DNA of 7,948 nucleotides from Alcaligenaceae bacterium (GCA_012511095.1 JAAZGT010000019.1:1-7948), one strand, 5' to 3'. Shown: positions 1 through 6,776, numbered from the stretch's first letter. The notes: a model not told the origin generated them from the letters alone. A program made the numbers and translations.

Positions 1-489
1 CAAGAGCACACACAAACTCAACCAGCCACGGCACAAAAAACTGCATCAACCGTCACTGATCCTTCAAAAATGGAGTATTTAGTTGGACGCGTGGTGCGAG
101 TTGCTGATGGTGATACCGTTACGATATTAGACGCTAACAACACTCAACATCGCATTCGCCTAGCTCAAATTGATGCGCCAGAAACTAAGCAAGCCTATTC
201 TAAGGTGTCCAAAGATGCTTTATCGGAATTAATTGCTACCAAAGAGGTGACCGTTAAAGTTGACGGCATCGATCGTTATAAACGTGTCTTGGGTGAGATC
301 TTTATTGCTAATAAAAACGTCAATTTATACATGGTCAGAAATGGCTATGCTTGGGCTTATACCCAATATGTTACGGATAATAGCTATTTTAAAGCACAAG
401 AAGCCGCTCAACGAGAGCAGCTAGGTCTATGGCGTGACCCACATGCCCTCGAACCGTGGGAGTATCGCAAACAACAACGCAAGCGATAA
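1..489 (+). CDS. Staphylococcal nuclease-like (SNase/TNase) protein, 5' end outside the window
   Basis: A calcium-dependent phosphodiesterase fold of the thermonuclease family, expected to cleave DNA and/or RNA. Numbering from the Met codon at position 70, the family landmarks are present: DGDT at residues 13-16 (calcium ligands Asp13 and Asp15), RLAQIDAPE at 30-38 giving Arg30, Asp35 and Glu38, and DRYKRVL at 68-74 giving Arg72. These match Asp19/Asp21, Arg35, Asp40, Glu43 and Arg87 of S. aureus nuclease, so it should be active. The C-terminal helix region (AQEAAQREQLGLW) is also typical. The frame has no stop between position 1 and the Met at 70, and no Shine-Dalgarno sequence precedes that Met. 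The 23 upstream codons encode a Gln/Thr/Ala-rich stretch that looks like a linker after a signal peptide. I therefore call it 5'-partial, probably exported. It lies 55 bases upstream of the next gene in the same direction. Confidence 0.9.
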   Translation, partial: QEHTQTQPATAQKTASTVTDPSKMEYLVGRVVRVADGDTVTILDANNTQHRIRLAQIDAPETKQAYSKVSKDALSELIATKEVTVKVDGIDRYKRVLGEIFIANKNVNLYMVRNGYAWAYTQYVTDNSYFKAQEAAQREQLGLWRDPHALEPWEYRKQQRKR

Positions 490-544
490 ATCATTAAATA
501 CATCGATATTATTTTTAAACACTTAAAGACACAAGAGGAGATTC

Positions 545-1531
545 ATGTCTAAAACACTTAGAAACGCATTAATCATGCTTTTAGTTGCCATAGTAATTGG
601 TGTTGGCGGTTGGTATTTCTTAAGCGGTACCACTTCACGTATGGCAGAGCAGGAGGTTGAGCAGTTTTTAGTTAAAAATAACCTTCAAAATAAACTAACT
701 TACTCCAAAATCGAGGCTACTCCGACTGGTAAGGCTAAGGTTAAAGGGGTCAAGCTCATCGACGATGAGGGTGATTTAGTATTTACCGCAGATGAGTTTA
801 ATTTAACTAATTACAAAGAAACTGAGGATGTCTTTGAAATTGATTTTGATTTTGTGAATCTCGTCGATGTCAAAGGTGATAAGTTTCAAAACGAATTAGA
901 TAAAACGTTTGAAGACATGGATGTTGTTATACCTAAATCCATAGACCTCGCTTGGTCTATGCATCTAGACAATAATAAGCAAAGCTCAAATTTTAAACCG
1001 ACCGTTGTAATTCCCAATTTGTTTAAAATCGATTTTGAATTAAACGCAGATAGCCCGTCAGCCTTTATGCAAGCGATTAACTTGCTTAATGATGCGGCCA
1101 ATAGCGCTGATAAAGAAATTGATATGCTTAGTTTACTTAATTTAGCCTCGGTTATTAAACTACAAGACTTTAGCTTAACTATCGAAAATAAAGGGGCTAT
1201 GAAGCCTGCAATTCAAGCTTTTAAACAACAGATGTTACCAGGCGACTCAACGCCAGAATTAGAAAAACAAAGACAGGAGTTTTGGGATAGTCACGTCAAA
1301 GATACGCGTGAAGAGTGTCTAAGCAGTGAAAGTTTTGCTTTAATGAGTACTAACGCCACAAAAGCATGTGATACAGTCACTGATTTTATGGAAGCTAAAA
1401 CCGATAAAATGCGTCTTAAAGTTGCTATGGGAACACCGATTACCATTGAGGAATTAATGATGCTGGCCCTAATGGGTTTTAGTGACGAAAATTTCTTATT
1501 AGAGTCTAAACCAACTATCGAAATCGATTAA
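545..1531 (+). CDS. Hypothetical membrane-anchored or periplasmic protein, 328 residues
   Basis: I do not recognise this gene. The start is well supported: AAGAGGAG at 533-540 lies just before the ATG. The N-terminus has a short basic head followed by a hydrophobic segment at about residues 8-27, which is either a signal anchor or an uncleaved signal peptide, so the bulk should be periplasmic. Residues 50-110 alternate hydrophobic and polar residues with a 'KVKGVKLIDDEGD' element, resembling the beta-strand-rich starts of AsmA-like or DUF945/YdgA-like envelope proteins; this resemblance is by eye only. The rest is acidic with amphipathic helices. Only two cysteines occur (258 and 275), which could form a disulfide. 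The gene is visibly more AT-rich than the cyd genes (one 60-base line at 841-900 is about 32% GC). It may be co-transcribed with the nuclease gene and ends before a strong terminator at 1556-1610. Confidence 0.8.
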   Translation: MSKTLRNALIMLLVAIVIGVGGWYFLSGTTSRMAEQEVEQFLVKNNLQNKLTYSKIEATPTGKAKVKGVKLIDDEGDLVFTADEFNLTNYKETEDVFEIDFDFVNLVDVKGDKFQNELDKTFEDMDVVIPKSIDLAWSMHLDNNKQSSNFKPTVVIPNLFKIDFELNADSPSAFMQAINLLNDAANSADKEIDMLSLLNLASVIKLQDFSLTIENKGAMKPAIQAFKQQMLPGDSTPELEKQRQEFWDSHVKDTREECLSSESFALMSTNATKACDTVTDFMEAKTDKMRLKVAMGTPITIEELMMLALMGFSDENFLLESKPTIEID

Positions 1532-1544
1532 TTAGCACTTAATT

Positions 1545-1573
1545 TTCGCTTTATTAAGCCCCTTTGTTATGAT
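1545..1573 (+). promoter_or_regulatory. Candidate extended -10 promoter for the Tai4-like gene
   Basis: TGTTATGAT at 1565-1573 is an extended -10 element (TG-N-TATGAT). With a 17-base spacer, the -35 position is TTCGCT at 1545-1550, a weak match, as is usual for extended -10 promoters. Predicted transcription start is near 1580. The -10 lies in the left arm of the terminator, so a transcript from here would carry only the right arm and could not form the terminating hairpin. Only 18 bases separate the T tract from the next start codon, so a promoter downstream of the terminator is not possible. Inferred from sequence only. Confidence 0.45.
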
Positions 1574-1610
1574 GACTGCAGTGACTTCATAACGAGGGGC
1601 TTGTTTTTTT
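1556..1610 (+). terminator. Rho-independent terminator after the 328-residue protein gene
   Basis: A long hairpin has arms 1556-1572 (AAGCCCCTTTGTTATGA) and 1587-1602 (TCATAACGAGGGGCTT). They pair along nearly their whole length with one small internal irregularity, around a 14-base loop containing the palindrome ACTGCAGT. Seven T residues follow at 1604-1610. It sits 24 bases after the stop codon at 1531, so it should end transcription from the left. The complementary strand has only a two-A stretch before the hairpin, so it is probably unidirectional. Confidence 0.9.
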
Positions 1611-1628
1611 AATATCAGAGGTGCGTCT

Positions 1629-2267
1629 ATGCAGCGATTAGATTTTTTAAAACAAAAAAAAGCGTTAACGGTTATTTTATTGACCACTTTGCTAAGTTTT
1701 AATAGCTTTGCAGAAGAAACTGAAAAGTCCGAGTTGACTGAGACCGCAGCTGAGAGCGTGGTACAGACCGAGGTTGATCAAGCTGAGGAGTCTGAGAGCG
1801 AGTCAACCGAGCCAAACTTCGCTGATTTAGAGAGGTTGCGAGATTTTGACCATGATTTAGTCGACTTTAGCACTGCCCCAAAACGCAGTTATAAGCAAAA
1901 CTTCAAAGACGAGATCTTAGCCTTTTGTATTAGCACGGCTTATCAAGACACCGCAGCGATTCGCGATGATGCTTTATATACAGCTGCGGCCCTGCATGAT
2001 TGGGGGCGATTTGAGTTAGAAGAGTCTATAGAGAGCGTGACTGCACTGGTTGCCGAGCACCTAGGCAAAGTATACCGTTACGATGATAACGAGCCCACAG
2101 AGCTTGTAGAGCACGTCGAGAGGGCAGAAAAAACCGAGCAACCCCAAGAAGTAAAGCTGCTTAAGTGCATGGACCTCTACCATAGTCCAGATTTAGAGGA
2201 ATTAGCCAAAGAGTATGTGATTGATGCCGATCGCAGTTATGCCGAAGACCATGCCCACACACCCTAA
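1629..2267 (+). CDS. Tai4-like type VI amidase immunity protein, exported, with acidic N-terminal linker
   Basis: This probably binds and blocks a Tae4-type peptidoglycan amidase in the periplasm. The N-terminus is a clear signal peptide: basic region to Lys11, hydrophobic core 12-24, likely cleavage after Ala28 (FNSFA|EE). Residues 29-62 form a Glu/Ser/Thr-rich linker not expected in the family. Residues about 90-197 carry the Tai4/Rap2a pattern: ILAFCISTAYQD (96-107), an Ala-rich helix ending in HDWGRFELEE (123-132), a helix ending in AEHLGKVY (142-149), and LLKCMDLYHSPDLEEL (177-192). The two cysteines, 100 and 180, are placed as the conserved disulfide pair of the family. An acidic stretch at about 152-174 interrupts the domain before the second Cys. 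Start: AGAGGTG at 1617-1623, five bases before the ATG. No Tae4 or other secretion gene lies nearby, so it may be an orphan antidote. The family call is from pattern memory, not a search. Confidence 0.75.
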   Translation: MQRLDFLKQKKALTVILLTTLLSFNSFAEETEKSELTETAAESVVQTEVDQAEESESESTEPNFADLERLRDFDHDLVDFSTAPKRSYKQNFKDEILAFCISTAYQDTAAIRDDALYTAAALHDWGRFELEESIESVTALVAEHLGKVYRYDDNEPTELVEHVERAEKTEQPQEVKLLKCMDLYHSPDLEELAKEYVIDADRSYAEDHAHTP

Positions 2268-2284
2268 GGCGACATTTAGTAATA

Positions 2285-3019
2285 TTACTGAGCAACAACG
2301 GCGCCAGTCACTTTGTTGTCGTCGAGGATTTGTTGCACCTCGCCACTTTCTTTGATTAAGCGTACAAATTGATTAAGGTATTCACCAGCTAGGTCGCCAC
2401 GCTCACGTGAGACACCCATCGCTTGCTGAATTTCCATAAAATGCCCAGGTAAGATACGTACACTATCACCAACGCGCTCGGCATCAATTTCTAATTGACG
2501 TCTCACCCCAGCAGCTACTTCAAATTTATGTTTTAAGAAATGGTCCACCACCTCTTGAGAGCTTGGCGCACGAATAATCTCAGCATGCTTAATATGGCGG
2601 CTTAGGTGTAAGTCATAGGCACTGCCTTGGCCCACCACAATGTGGTTGTTAGCACTATCAACTTCATTGTTATCTTTGATAGGCGAATTAGCGGGTACCA
2701 TATAGGCCCCTTGAATCACTACATAAGGTTGAGTAAAGGTGATTAGCTCAGCACGGCTTGGGTCGACTGCAAAGAAGCCAATATCAGCACGACCAGAGGC
2801 TACAAAGTTGACGGCATCAAGTGCTTTTTTAACTGCAATTAACTTTAAAGGTACATCTAATTGCAAGGCAAATTTTTTGGCTAAATCAACTGATACACCG
2901 GTTGGATCTGCCTTTGGTATAGTGCTTGCCTTGGCAAGTATGGCATTACCTAAGTTAATGACGGCACGTAGTTCGCCAGTCGGGGCGAAAATTTTTCTAA
3001 AATTTAAAGAATCGCTCAT
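2285..3019 (-). CDS. Solute-binding-like protein (bacterial SBP family 3) without a signal peptide
   Basis: This resembles the amino-acid-binding periplasmic protein fold. Visible landmarks are GELRAVINLGN (15-25), GVSVDLAKKFA (41-51), the GRADIGFFAVDPSRAELITFTQPYV region (76-100, with Arg89 near the position of the ligand-carboxylate Arg), and VGQGSAYDLHLSR (129-141) opening the second lobe. At 244 residues it is the length of a mature binding protein. There is no N-terminal hydrophobic segment. An in-frame TAA at 3044-3046, only eight codons upstream of the ATG, rules out a longer start. Unless it is exported by another route it should be cytoplasmic, so it may be a ligand sensor, a sequestering protein or an enzyme-like relative instead of a transporter part. 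No permease or ATPase gene for an importer is adjacent. It follows cydC by 91 bases on the same strand and ends 17 bases from the convergent Tai4-like gene. Confidence 0.8.
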   Translation of the reverse strand: MSDSLNFRKIFAPTGELRAVINLGNAILAKASTIPKADPTGVSVDLAKKFALQLDVPLKLIAVKKALDAVNFVASGRADIGFFAVDPSRAELITFTQPYVVIQGAYMVPANSPIKDNNEVDSANNHIVVGQGSAYDLHLSRHIKHAEIIRAPSSQEVVDHFLKHKFEVAAGVRRQLEIDAERVGDSVRILPGHFMEIQQAMGVSRERGDLAGEYLNQFVRLIKESGEVQQILDDNKVTGAVVAQ

Positions 3020-3024
3020 TACAA

Positions 3025-3030
3025 CCCTCC
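3025..3030 (-). promoter_or_regulatory. Ribosome binding site fixing the start of the solute-binding-like gene
   Basis: On the minus strand this reads GGAGGG, five bases before the ATG at 3019. Together with the in-frame stop at 3044-3046 it fixes the start and confirms that the protein lacks a signal peptide. Confidence 0.85.
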
Positions 3031-3065
3031 GCTCAATATGTAATTAAATTCTAAAGTATCATTTA

Positions 3066-3071
3066 ATTATA
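3066..3071 (-). promoter_or_regulatory. Possible -10 box (TATAAT) for the solute-binding-like gene
   Basis: The minus strand carries a perfect TATAAT in the 91-base gap after cydC. No convincing -35 hexamer is found 16-18 bases upstream (TAGCGG at a 17-base spacing). The region is AT-rich, so the match could be chance, and read-through from the cyd operon is an alternative. Confidence 0.25.
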
Positions 3072-3096
3072 TAGATGGAGGGGCATAACCGCTAGG

Positions 3097-3114
3097 TTAA
3101 TTGTTGGCAATTAA
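3097..3114. repeat. Short perfect inverted repeat at the cydC stop codon
   Basis: TTAATTG at 3097-3103 and CAATTAA at 3108-3114 form a 7-base-pair stem with a 4-base loop, overlapping the cydC stop codon. The stem is AT-rich and no T run follows on either strand, so it is not a convincing intrinsic terminator. It could protect the 3' end of the cyd mRNA or be an operator; nothing decides this. Confidence 0.3.
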
Positions 3115-4811
3115 TTTGTGATGTGCTCTTGCGTGATTTGGCTTAGTTGTCCATCGTGTAGTTTGTAAACACGATCTACGGCATTTTCAGGCAGTTTTGC
3201 ATGGGTTACCATCAGCACCGTACGACCCTGTGTCGCCACAATTAAATCGCTAATAAATGATAATTCGGCTTGGCGATCTAGACCTTGGGTTGGCTCGTCT
3301 AATACTAAGACTTGAGCCGGTGATAACAGCGCGCGTGCTAAGCATAGACGGCGCGCCTGACCTGCTGAGAGGGTACGACCAGTTTCGCCAGTCCAGGTAT
3401 CTAAACCATCTGGTAAAACACGTACAAAATTACTTAAACGCGCATTATCTAGGGCTTGCCAGAGACGCTCATCATCCGCTTCAGGGTCGCCAATTAATAA
3501 GTTACTGCGAATTGTTCCCAAGAAAACAGGCGCATCTTGCGTTAAAAAAGCAATGCGTTGATGCAGTTGCGCTAAAGAGGCTTGGCGAATATCTACGCCA
3601 CCATAAGTAATCTCACCCTGATCGGGATCATCAAAGCGCAGCAATAGATTTAATAAACTTGATTTACCTGCACCGCTCTTACCAATAATGGCAATGCGTT
3701 CACCCACTTTTAACTGTAAATTAACGCCTTTTAATATCTCACGACTTTTACTCTTGCCGTCTGCAGTTGGATAAGCATAGCGCACATTTTTAAAGACAAT
3801 ATCGCCTTGCTCAGCGAGGTCTTTCGTTGTTTCTGCATCAACAATATTGGGTGTGGCTTGGGTCAGGGCCTCAATGCGTTTAGCAGCAGCGGCTGCACTT
3901 CCCAAACGTGAAGCACCACGCATAATTGGGCCAAAGACTTCGAAAACACCTAGGGTAGCTAGTGCCAAACCAGCCCAAACAGGGCCTGTCATGGTGCCGG
4001 CCTGTAGGCTATCAATCCCCCAATATAAAATGCCTAAAAGACTGACGCCCGAAAGTAACTGCACTACTACCTTACCATTGGAGGCTAAGAAAGATTGGCG
4101 ACGACGGGCAAAAGCCACTTGTAGGCATTGTTCGGCAAAATCGCGTTGTGCTCTAGCTTGTGCGCCCAAAGCGATTAGGTCAGCATGAGCAGTTACCGTT
4201 TGTACAGCGGTGTCACGCATAATAGCGACGTTTTGCTGAACCACAATGCCTGGTTGACGTGCTTTTTTAGCTAGGTAGAAAGGTACCACCGCAGTGCCTA
4301 AAAATAGGCAGATAAAAAGCGCTAGACCGGCAGCAGGAATCCAAGCACCCACGACCAAGGATAAGATACAACCAATCACTAAACCACTGACCACTGGGGC
4401 AATGGCAAATAAATACACTGTATCTAGGGCATCCACATCACCTGTGAGGCGGGCTATTAAGTCGCCATCGCGATATTTGGCTAATTGACCTGCATCTAAT
4501 GGTAATAAACGCCTAAATACAGAGCCACGGAGATCGGCTAAAAGTCGTAAGGTGGCATCGTGTCCAACCACGCGCTCAAAATATCGACTCACAATACGCA
4601 CAAAAGAAAGACCACGCACTGAGGCCGAAGGAGCAAAGAGGTTAAAGGTTTGCCAAGAACCGACTAAGGCCGCACCTGTTAAGAACCAGCCCGAAACGCC
4701 CAATAAACCAACCCCAGCGGCCAAGGTGATCGCGGTTAATAATAAGGCTAATAACAAAGCGCCTTTGCGTTGACGATATAAAGGGGCTAACAGACGCCAA
4801 ATTGATCTCAT
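3111..4811 (-). CDS. cydC: CydC, subunit of the heterodimeric glutathione/cysteine ABC exporter for cytochrome bd assembly
   Basis: With CydD this inner-membrane exporter moves reduced thiols (glutathione, cysteine) to the periplasm, which is needed for assembly of cytochrome bd and periplasmic redox balance. At 566 residues it is the usual length. A type I exporter membrane domain occupies about 1-310, with hydrophobic segments near 16-45, 130-155, 158-180, 247-268 and 275-295, and the CydC-typical GVSGWFLTGAA near 38-48. The nucleotide-binding domain follows: Walker A GKSGAGKS (377-384), Q-loop Gln425, signature LSAGQ (481-485), Walker B VLVLDEP (501-507) with catalytic Glu506, and switch His537. 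The signature has Ala where LSGGQ is the consensus; all catalytic residues are present. Its ATG overlaps the cydD stop codon by four bases (ATGA), implying translational coupling and matched subunit amounts. I assign it as CydC from position after cydD and from the N-terminal sequence. Confidence 0.93.
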   Translation of the reverse strand: MRSIWRLLAPLYRQRKGALLLALLLTAITLAAGVGLLGVSGWFLTGAALVGSWQTFNLFAPSASVRGLSFVRIVSRYFERVVGHDATLRLLADLRGSVFRRLLPLDAGQLAKYRDGDLIARLTGDVDALDTVYLFAIAPVVSGLVIGCILSLVVGAWIPAAGLALFICLFLGTAVVPFYLAKKARQPGIVVQQNVAIMRDTAVQTVTAHADLIALGAQARAQRDFAEQCLQVAFARRRQSFLASNGKVVVQLLSGVSLLGILYWGIDSLQAGTMTGPVWAGLALATLGVFEVFGPIMRGASRLGSAAAAAKRIEALTQATPNIVDAETTKDLAEQGDIVFKNVRYAYPTADGKSKSREILKGVNLQLKVGERIAIIGKSGAGKSSLLNLLLRFDDPDQGEITYGGVDIRQASLAQLHQRIAFLTQDAPVFLGTIRSNLLIGDPEADDERLWQALDNARLSNFVRVLPDGLDTWTGETGRTLSAGQARRLCLARALLSPAQVLVLDEPTQGLDRQAELSFISDLIVATQGRTVLMVTHAKLPENAVDRVYKLHDGQLSQITQEHITN

Positions 4812-6622
4812 TGGGCTGCCTCTTGCATTAAATTTTCTTTATCTATAGTAATTAAAGATTGCTCAGTTAAGCGCCAAATAATATCAGCTCGTTGAGCAAC
4901 GACAGGGTCATGGGTCACAATTAATAAGCTTCGACCCTTAGCAAACTCGATTAAATTGTCTAAGAGTAAGTCACGCGTTTCCGGATCTAGGTTAGCGGTA
5001 GGCTCATCCAATAAAATAACCTCCGGATCCGCTAAAAATAAGCGGGCTAGGGCGACGCGTTGTAATTGACCACCCGATAAACCATAACCTCGCGTTTCGA
5101 GGCGAGTATCAAGTCCATCGGGCAGTTGACTAATAAAATCACTCATCGCCGCTAACCTAACCGCTTTGTCAAGAGCAGCATCATCCGCAAGCGGTGCGGC
5201 TAAGCGTAGGTTTTCGGCAATGGTGCCAGTATGTACATAAGGGTGTTGACCAATGAGGGTCAGATGTTGTCTGAGCTCTGAGGTAGCCCAATTTTCAAGG
5301 GGGCGATCAGCCAAGTAAATACCACCCTCAGCCTCTCTTAGACCAGCAAGGGTTTCTAATAATGAGGTTTTACCAATACCGCTATCACCCATAATGGCAG
5401 CGATTTGACCCCTTTTTAACTCAAAAGAAAGACCATCAATTAGGCGATCACCGCGACCTGGTACGTGAATAATTAAATTATCCGTATGTAATGCGATATC
5501 AGAACTATCCGAGCTAGGCACGGTATCGGCACTGTCTTTTTCTTGTTTTGTAATTGCGCCAGCAGATATGCTGAGATCAATTTCTTTATCGAGCTCGGTC
5601 GGTAGTGATTTAAATAAGGTGTGCATTTCGGCTACTGCCGCGCGGGCATTAGCTCGATCATGGTAGTGCGCAGCAAATTGGCGTAGTGGGTTGTAAACCT
5701 CGGGTGCCATTAATAAGCAGAACATTCCTGCCTGTAAAGTCAGGATACTGTCGCCACGCAAATTAATAAATTGTAGGTAGGTTAAACCAATGTATAAAGC
5801 GGTACCGGCTACACCCAGTGCCGCAAAGAATTCTAAAGTAGCTGATGATAAAAAGGCAATGCGTAGCACCGACATGGTTTTACTACGTAAGGTTTCGCTC
5901 GCTTCAACGACGCGATTAGCCTCGGCCTCAGCTTGGCCATAGAGTTTAAAGGTTGATAAGCCACGTACACGATCCGCGAAAAAGCCCGATAAACGAGCAA
6001 AAGCCTCTAAGTGACGACGGCTTGCTGCCTCGGCTCCCCAGCCCACAAGGGCCATGAACACAGGGATTAATGGGGCAGTAACTAAAAGCAATAAGCCTGC
6101 TACCCAATCAACGGGTATAAGGACTAATGCAAAAACAATAGGTAAAAAGGTACCTGCAATTAAAGCAGGTATGTATTGTGAGAAAAAACCATCAAAGGCC
6201 TCAACTTGCTCAACTAAAACGCTGGCTAATGAGCCAGATGCTTGCTGTCGAGTCCAAGCTGGACCGCGACCTAAGATATCCGCAAATAAGGCTTGGCGGA
6301 CTAGGTATTTGATTTTTTCGGAAGCTTTGCTGCCAGCACGCTCACCTTGCCAGGTTAAGAGCGTGCGGACAACGATTAAGGTGATGATTAAAGCAATATC
6401 ACCTAAGAGCGCTTGTTTTTCTAAGCCTTGCACGATTGCCTTATCGAGCACACCAGCTAATAACCAAGCCTGTACTAAGAGTAGTAGGCCAGATACAACA
6501 GGTGCGGCAATTGCAATTGCTAGATAACCTTTGGCTTGTTGCGCTAGCCCCGATAACCATCGGGACTGTTCGCGCGGCAAGTTTAATAGGGTGGCGGCAG
6601 GGTCGTGTTCAGCTTTAGACAT
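4808..6622 (-). CDS. cydD: CydD, subunit of the heterodimeric glutathione/cysteine ABC exporter for cytochrome bd assembly
   Basis: Partner of CydC in the thiol exporter required to mature the bd oxidase encoded just upstream. The membrane domain spans about residues 33-330, with hydrophobic segments near 33-57, 73-90, 150-172, 174-195, 258-282 and 293-306. It ends in the CydD-typical APEVYNPLRQFAAHYHDRA (306-324). The ATPase domain carries Walker A GDSGIGKT (412-419), Gln459 as Q-loop, signature LSGGQ (515-519), Walker B VILLDEP (535-541) with Glu540, and His571. A hydrophilic Ser/Asp/Lys-rich linker at about 343-377 joins the domains and helps make it, at 604 residues, slightly longer than the E. 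coli protein. The ATG at 6622 is preceded two codons upstream by an in-frame TAA and has no good Shine-Dalgarno sequence. It begins 15 bases after cydX, so translation is probably coupled to cydX. Confidence 0.93.
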   Translation of the reverse strand: MSKAEHDPAATLLNLPREQSRWLSGLAQQAKGYLAIAIAAPVVSGLLLLVQAWLLAGVLDKAIVQGLEKQALLGDIALIITLIVVRTLLTWQGERAGSKASEKIKYLVRQALFADILGRGPAWTRQQASGSLASVLVEQVEAFDGFFSQYIPALIAGTFLPIVFALVLIPVDWVAGLLLLVTAPLIPVFMALVGWGAEAASRRHLEAFARLSGFFADRVRGLSTFKLYGQAEAEANRVVEASETLRSKTMSVLRIAFLSSATLEFFAALGVAGTALYIGLTYLQFINLRGDSILTLQAGMFCLLMAPEVYNPLRQFAAHYHDRANARAAVAEMHTLFKSLPTELDKEIDLSISAGAITKQEKDSADTVPSSDSSDIALHTDNLIIHVPGRGDRLIDGLSFELKRGQIAAIMGDSGIGKTSLLETLAGLREAEGGIYLADRPLENWATSELRQHLTLIGQHPYVHTGTIAENLRLAAPLADDAALDKAVRLAAMSDFISQLPDGLDTRLETRGYGLSGGQLQRVALARLFLADPEVILLDEPTANLDPETRDLLLDNLIEFAKGRSLLIVTHDPVVAQRADIIWRLTEQSLITIDKENLMQEAAQ

Positions 6623-6637
6623 AATTTAGCGCTTTTA

Positions 6638-6760
6638 TTACTTTTTAACGGTCTCAGTAGAGCCATCCATGCGTTGTTGATGCAGCTCATACCATAGACC
6701 AGCAGCTATTGCTGCACCACAAGCGAAAGCTGTGCCTAACATCCAAGTTAAATACCACAT
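6638..6760 (-). CDS. cydX: CydX, small subunit of cytochrome bd oxidase (40 residues)
   Basis: A single-helix inner-membrane peptide that binds the CydAB oxidase and stabilises its heme site. The sequence begins MWYLTWMLGTAFACG, which closely matches the MWYFAWILGTLLACS start of E. coli CydX. The helix covers about residues 4-24, followed by a conserved-type EL...Q tail and a polar C-terminus ending TVKK. The usual length is about 37 residues. An AGGAGT ribosome binding site (minus strand, 6767-6772) lies six bases before the ATG. It starts 16 bases after the cydB stop and ends 15 bases before cydD, exactly where cydX occurs in cydABX operons. Its small size makes it likely to be missed by standard gene callers. 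Confidence 0.95.
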   Translation of the reverse strand: MWYLTWMLGTAFACGAAIAAGLWYELHQQRMDGSTETVKK

Positions 6761-6766
6761 AAATAA

Positions 6767-6772
6767 ACTCCT
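6767..6772 (-). promoter_or_regulatory. Ribosome binding site of cydX
   Basis: AGGAGT on the minus strand, six bases before the cydX ATG and directly after the cydB stop codon. It is a strong site and supports real translation of the 40-codon frame. Confidence 0.85.
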
Positions 6773-6776
6773 GTAA

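Noticed and set aside
70..72. ATG at 70 as the true start of the nuclease gene.
   Set aside because: No Shine-Dalgarno sequence precedes it and the frame continues upstream without a stop through linker-like codons to the window edge.
490..544. A promoter between the nuclease and the 328-residue protein gene, based on TATTAT in the AT-rich gap.
   Set aside because: No acceptable -35 element lies at the right distance, and the gap is short enough for co-transcription.
886..1101. 71-codon minus-strand frame inside the 328-residue protein gene, considered as a small antitoxin-like gene.
   Set aside because: It is fully antisense to a gene with a strong start and terminator and has no recognisable motif.
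2278..2289. Perfect palindrome AGTAATATTACT between the convergent Tai4-like and solute-binding-like genes, considered as a bidirectional terminator or binding site.
   Set aside because: It is a 12-base AT-rich palindrome with no loop, no GC stem and no T tract, and it overlaps a stop codon. It is too weak to call.
3847..4188. Open frames on the plus strand inside cydC, such as 3257-3610 and 3847-4188, as possible overlapping genes.
   Set aside because: They are antisense shadows of the well-conserved ABC exporter gene. Their translations are rich in Arg, Ala and Lys with no recognisable domain.
6054..6527. 157-codon plus-strand frame antisense to cydD.
   Set aside because: It is low in hydrophobic structure and rich in Lys, Thr and Ala, as expected from antisense of a membrane protein gene, and has no recognisable domain.
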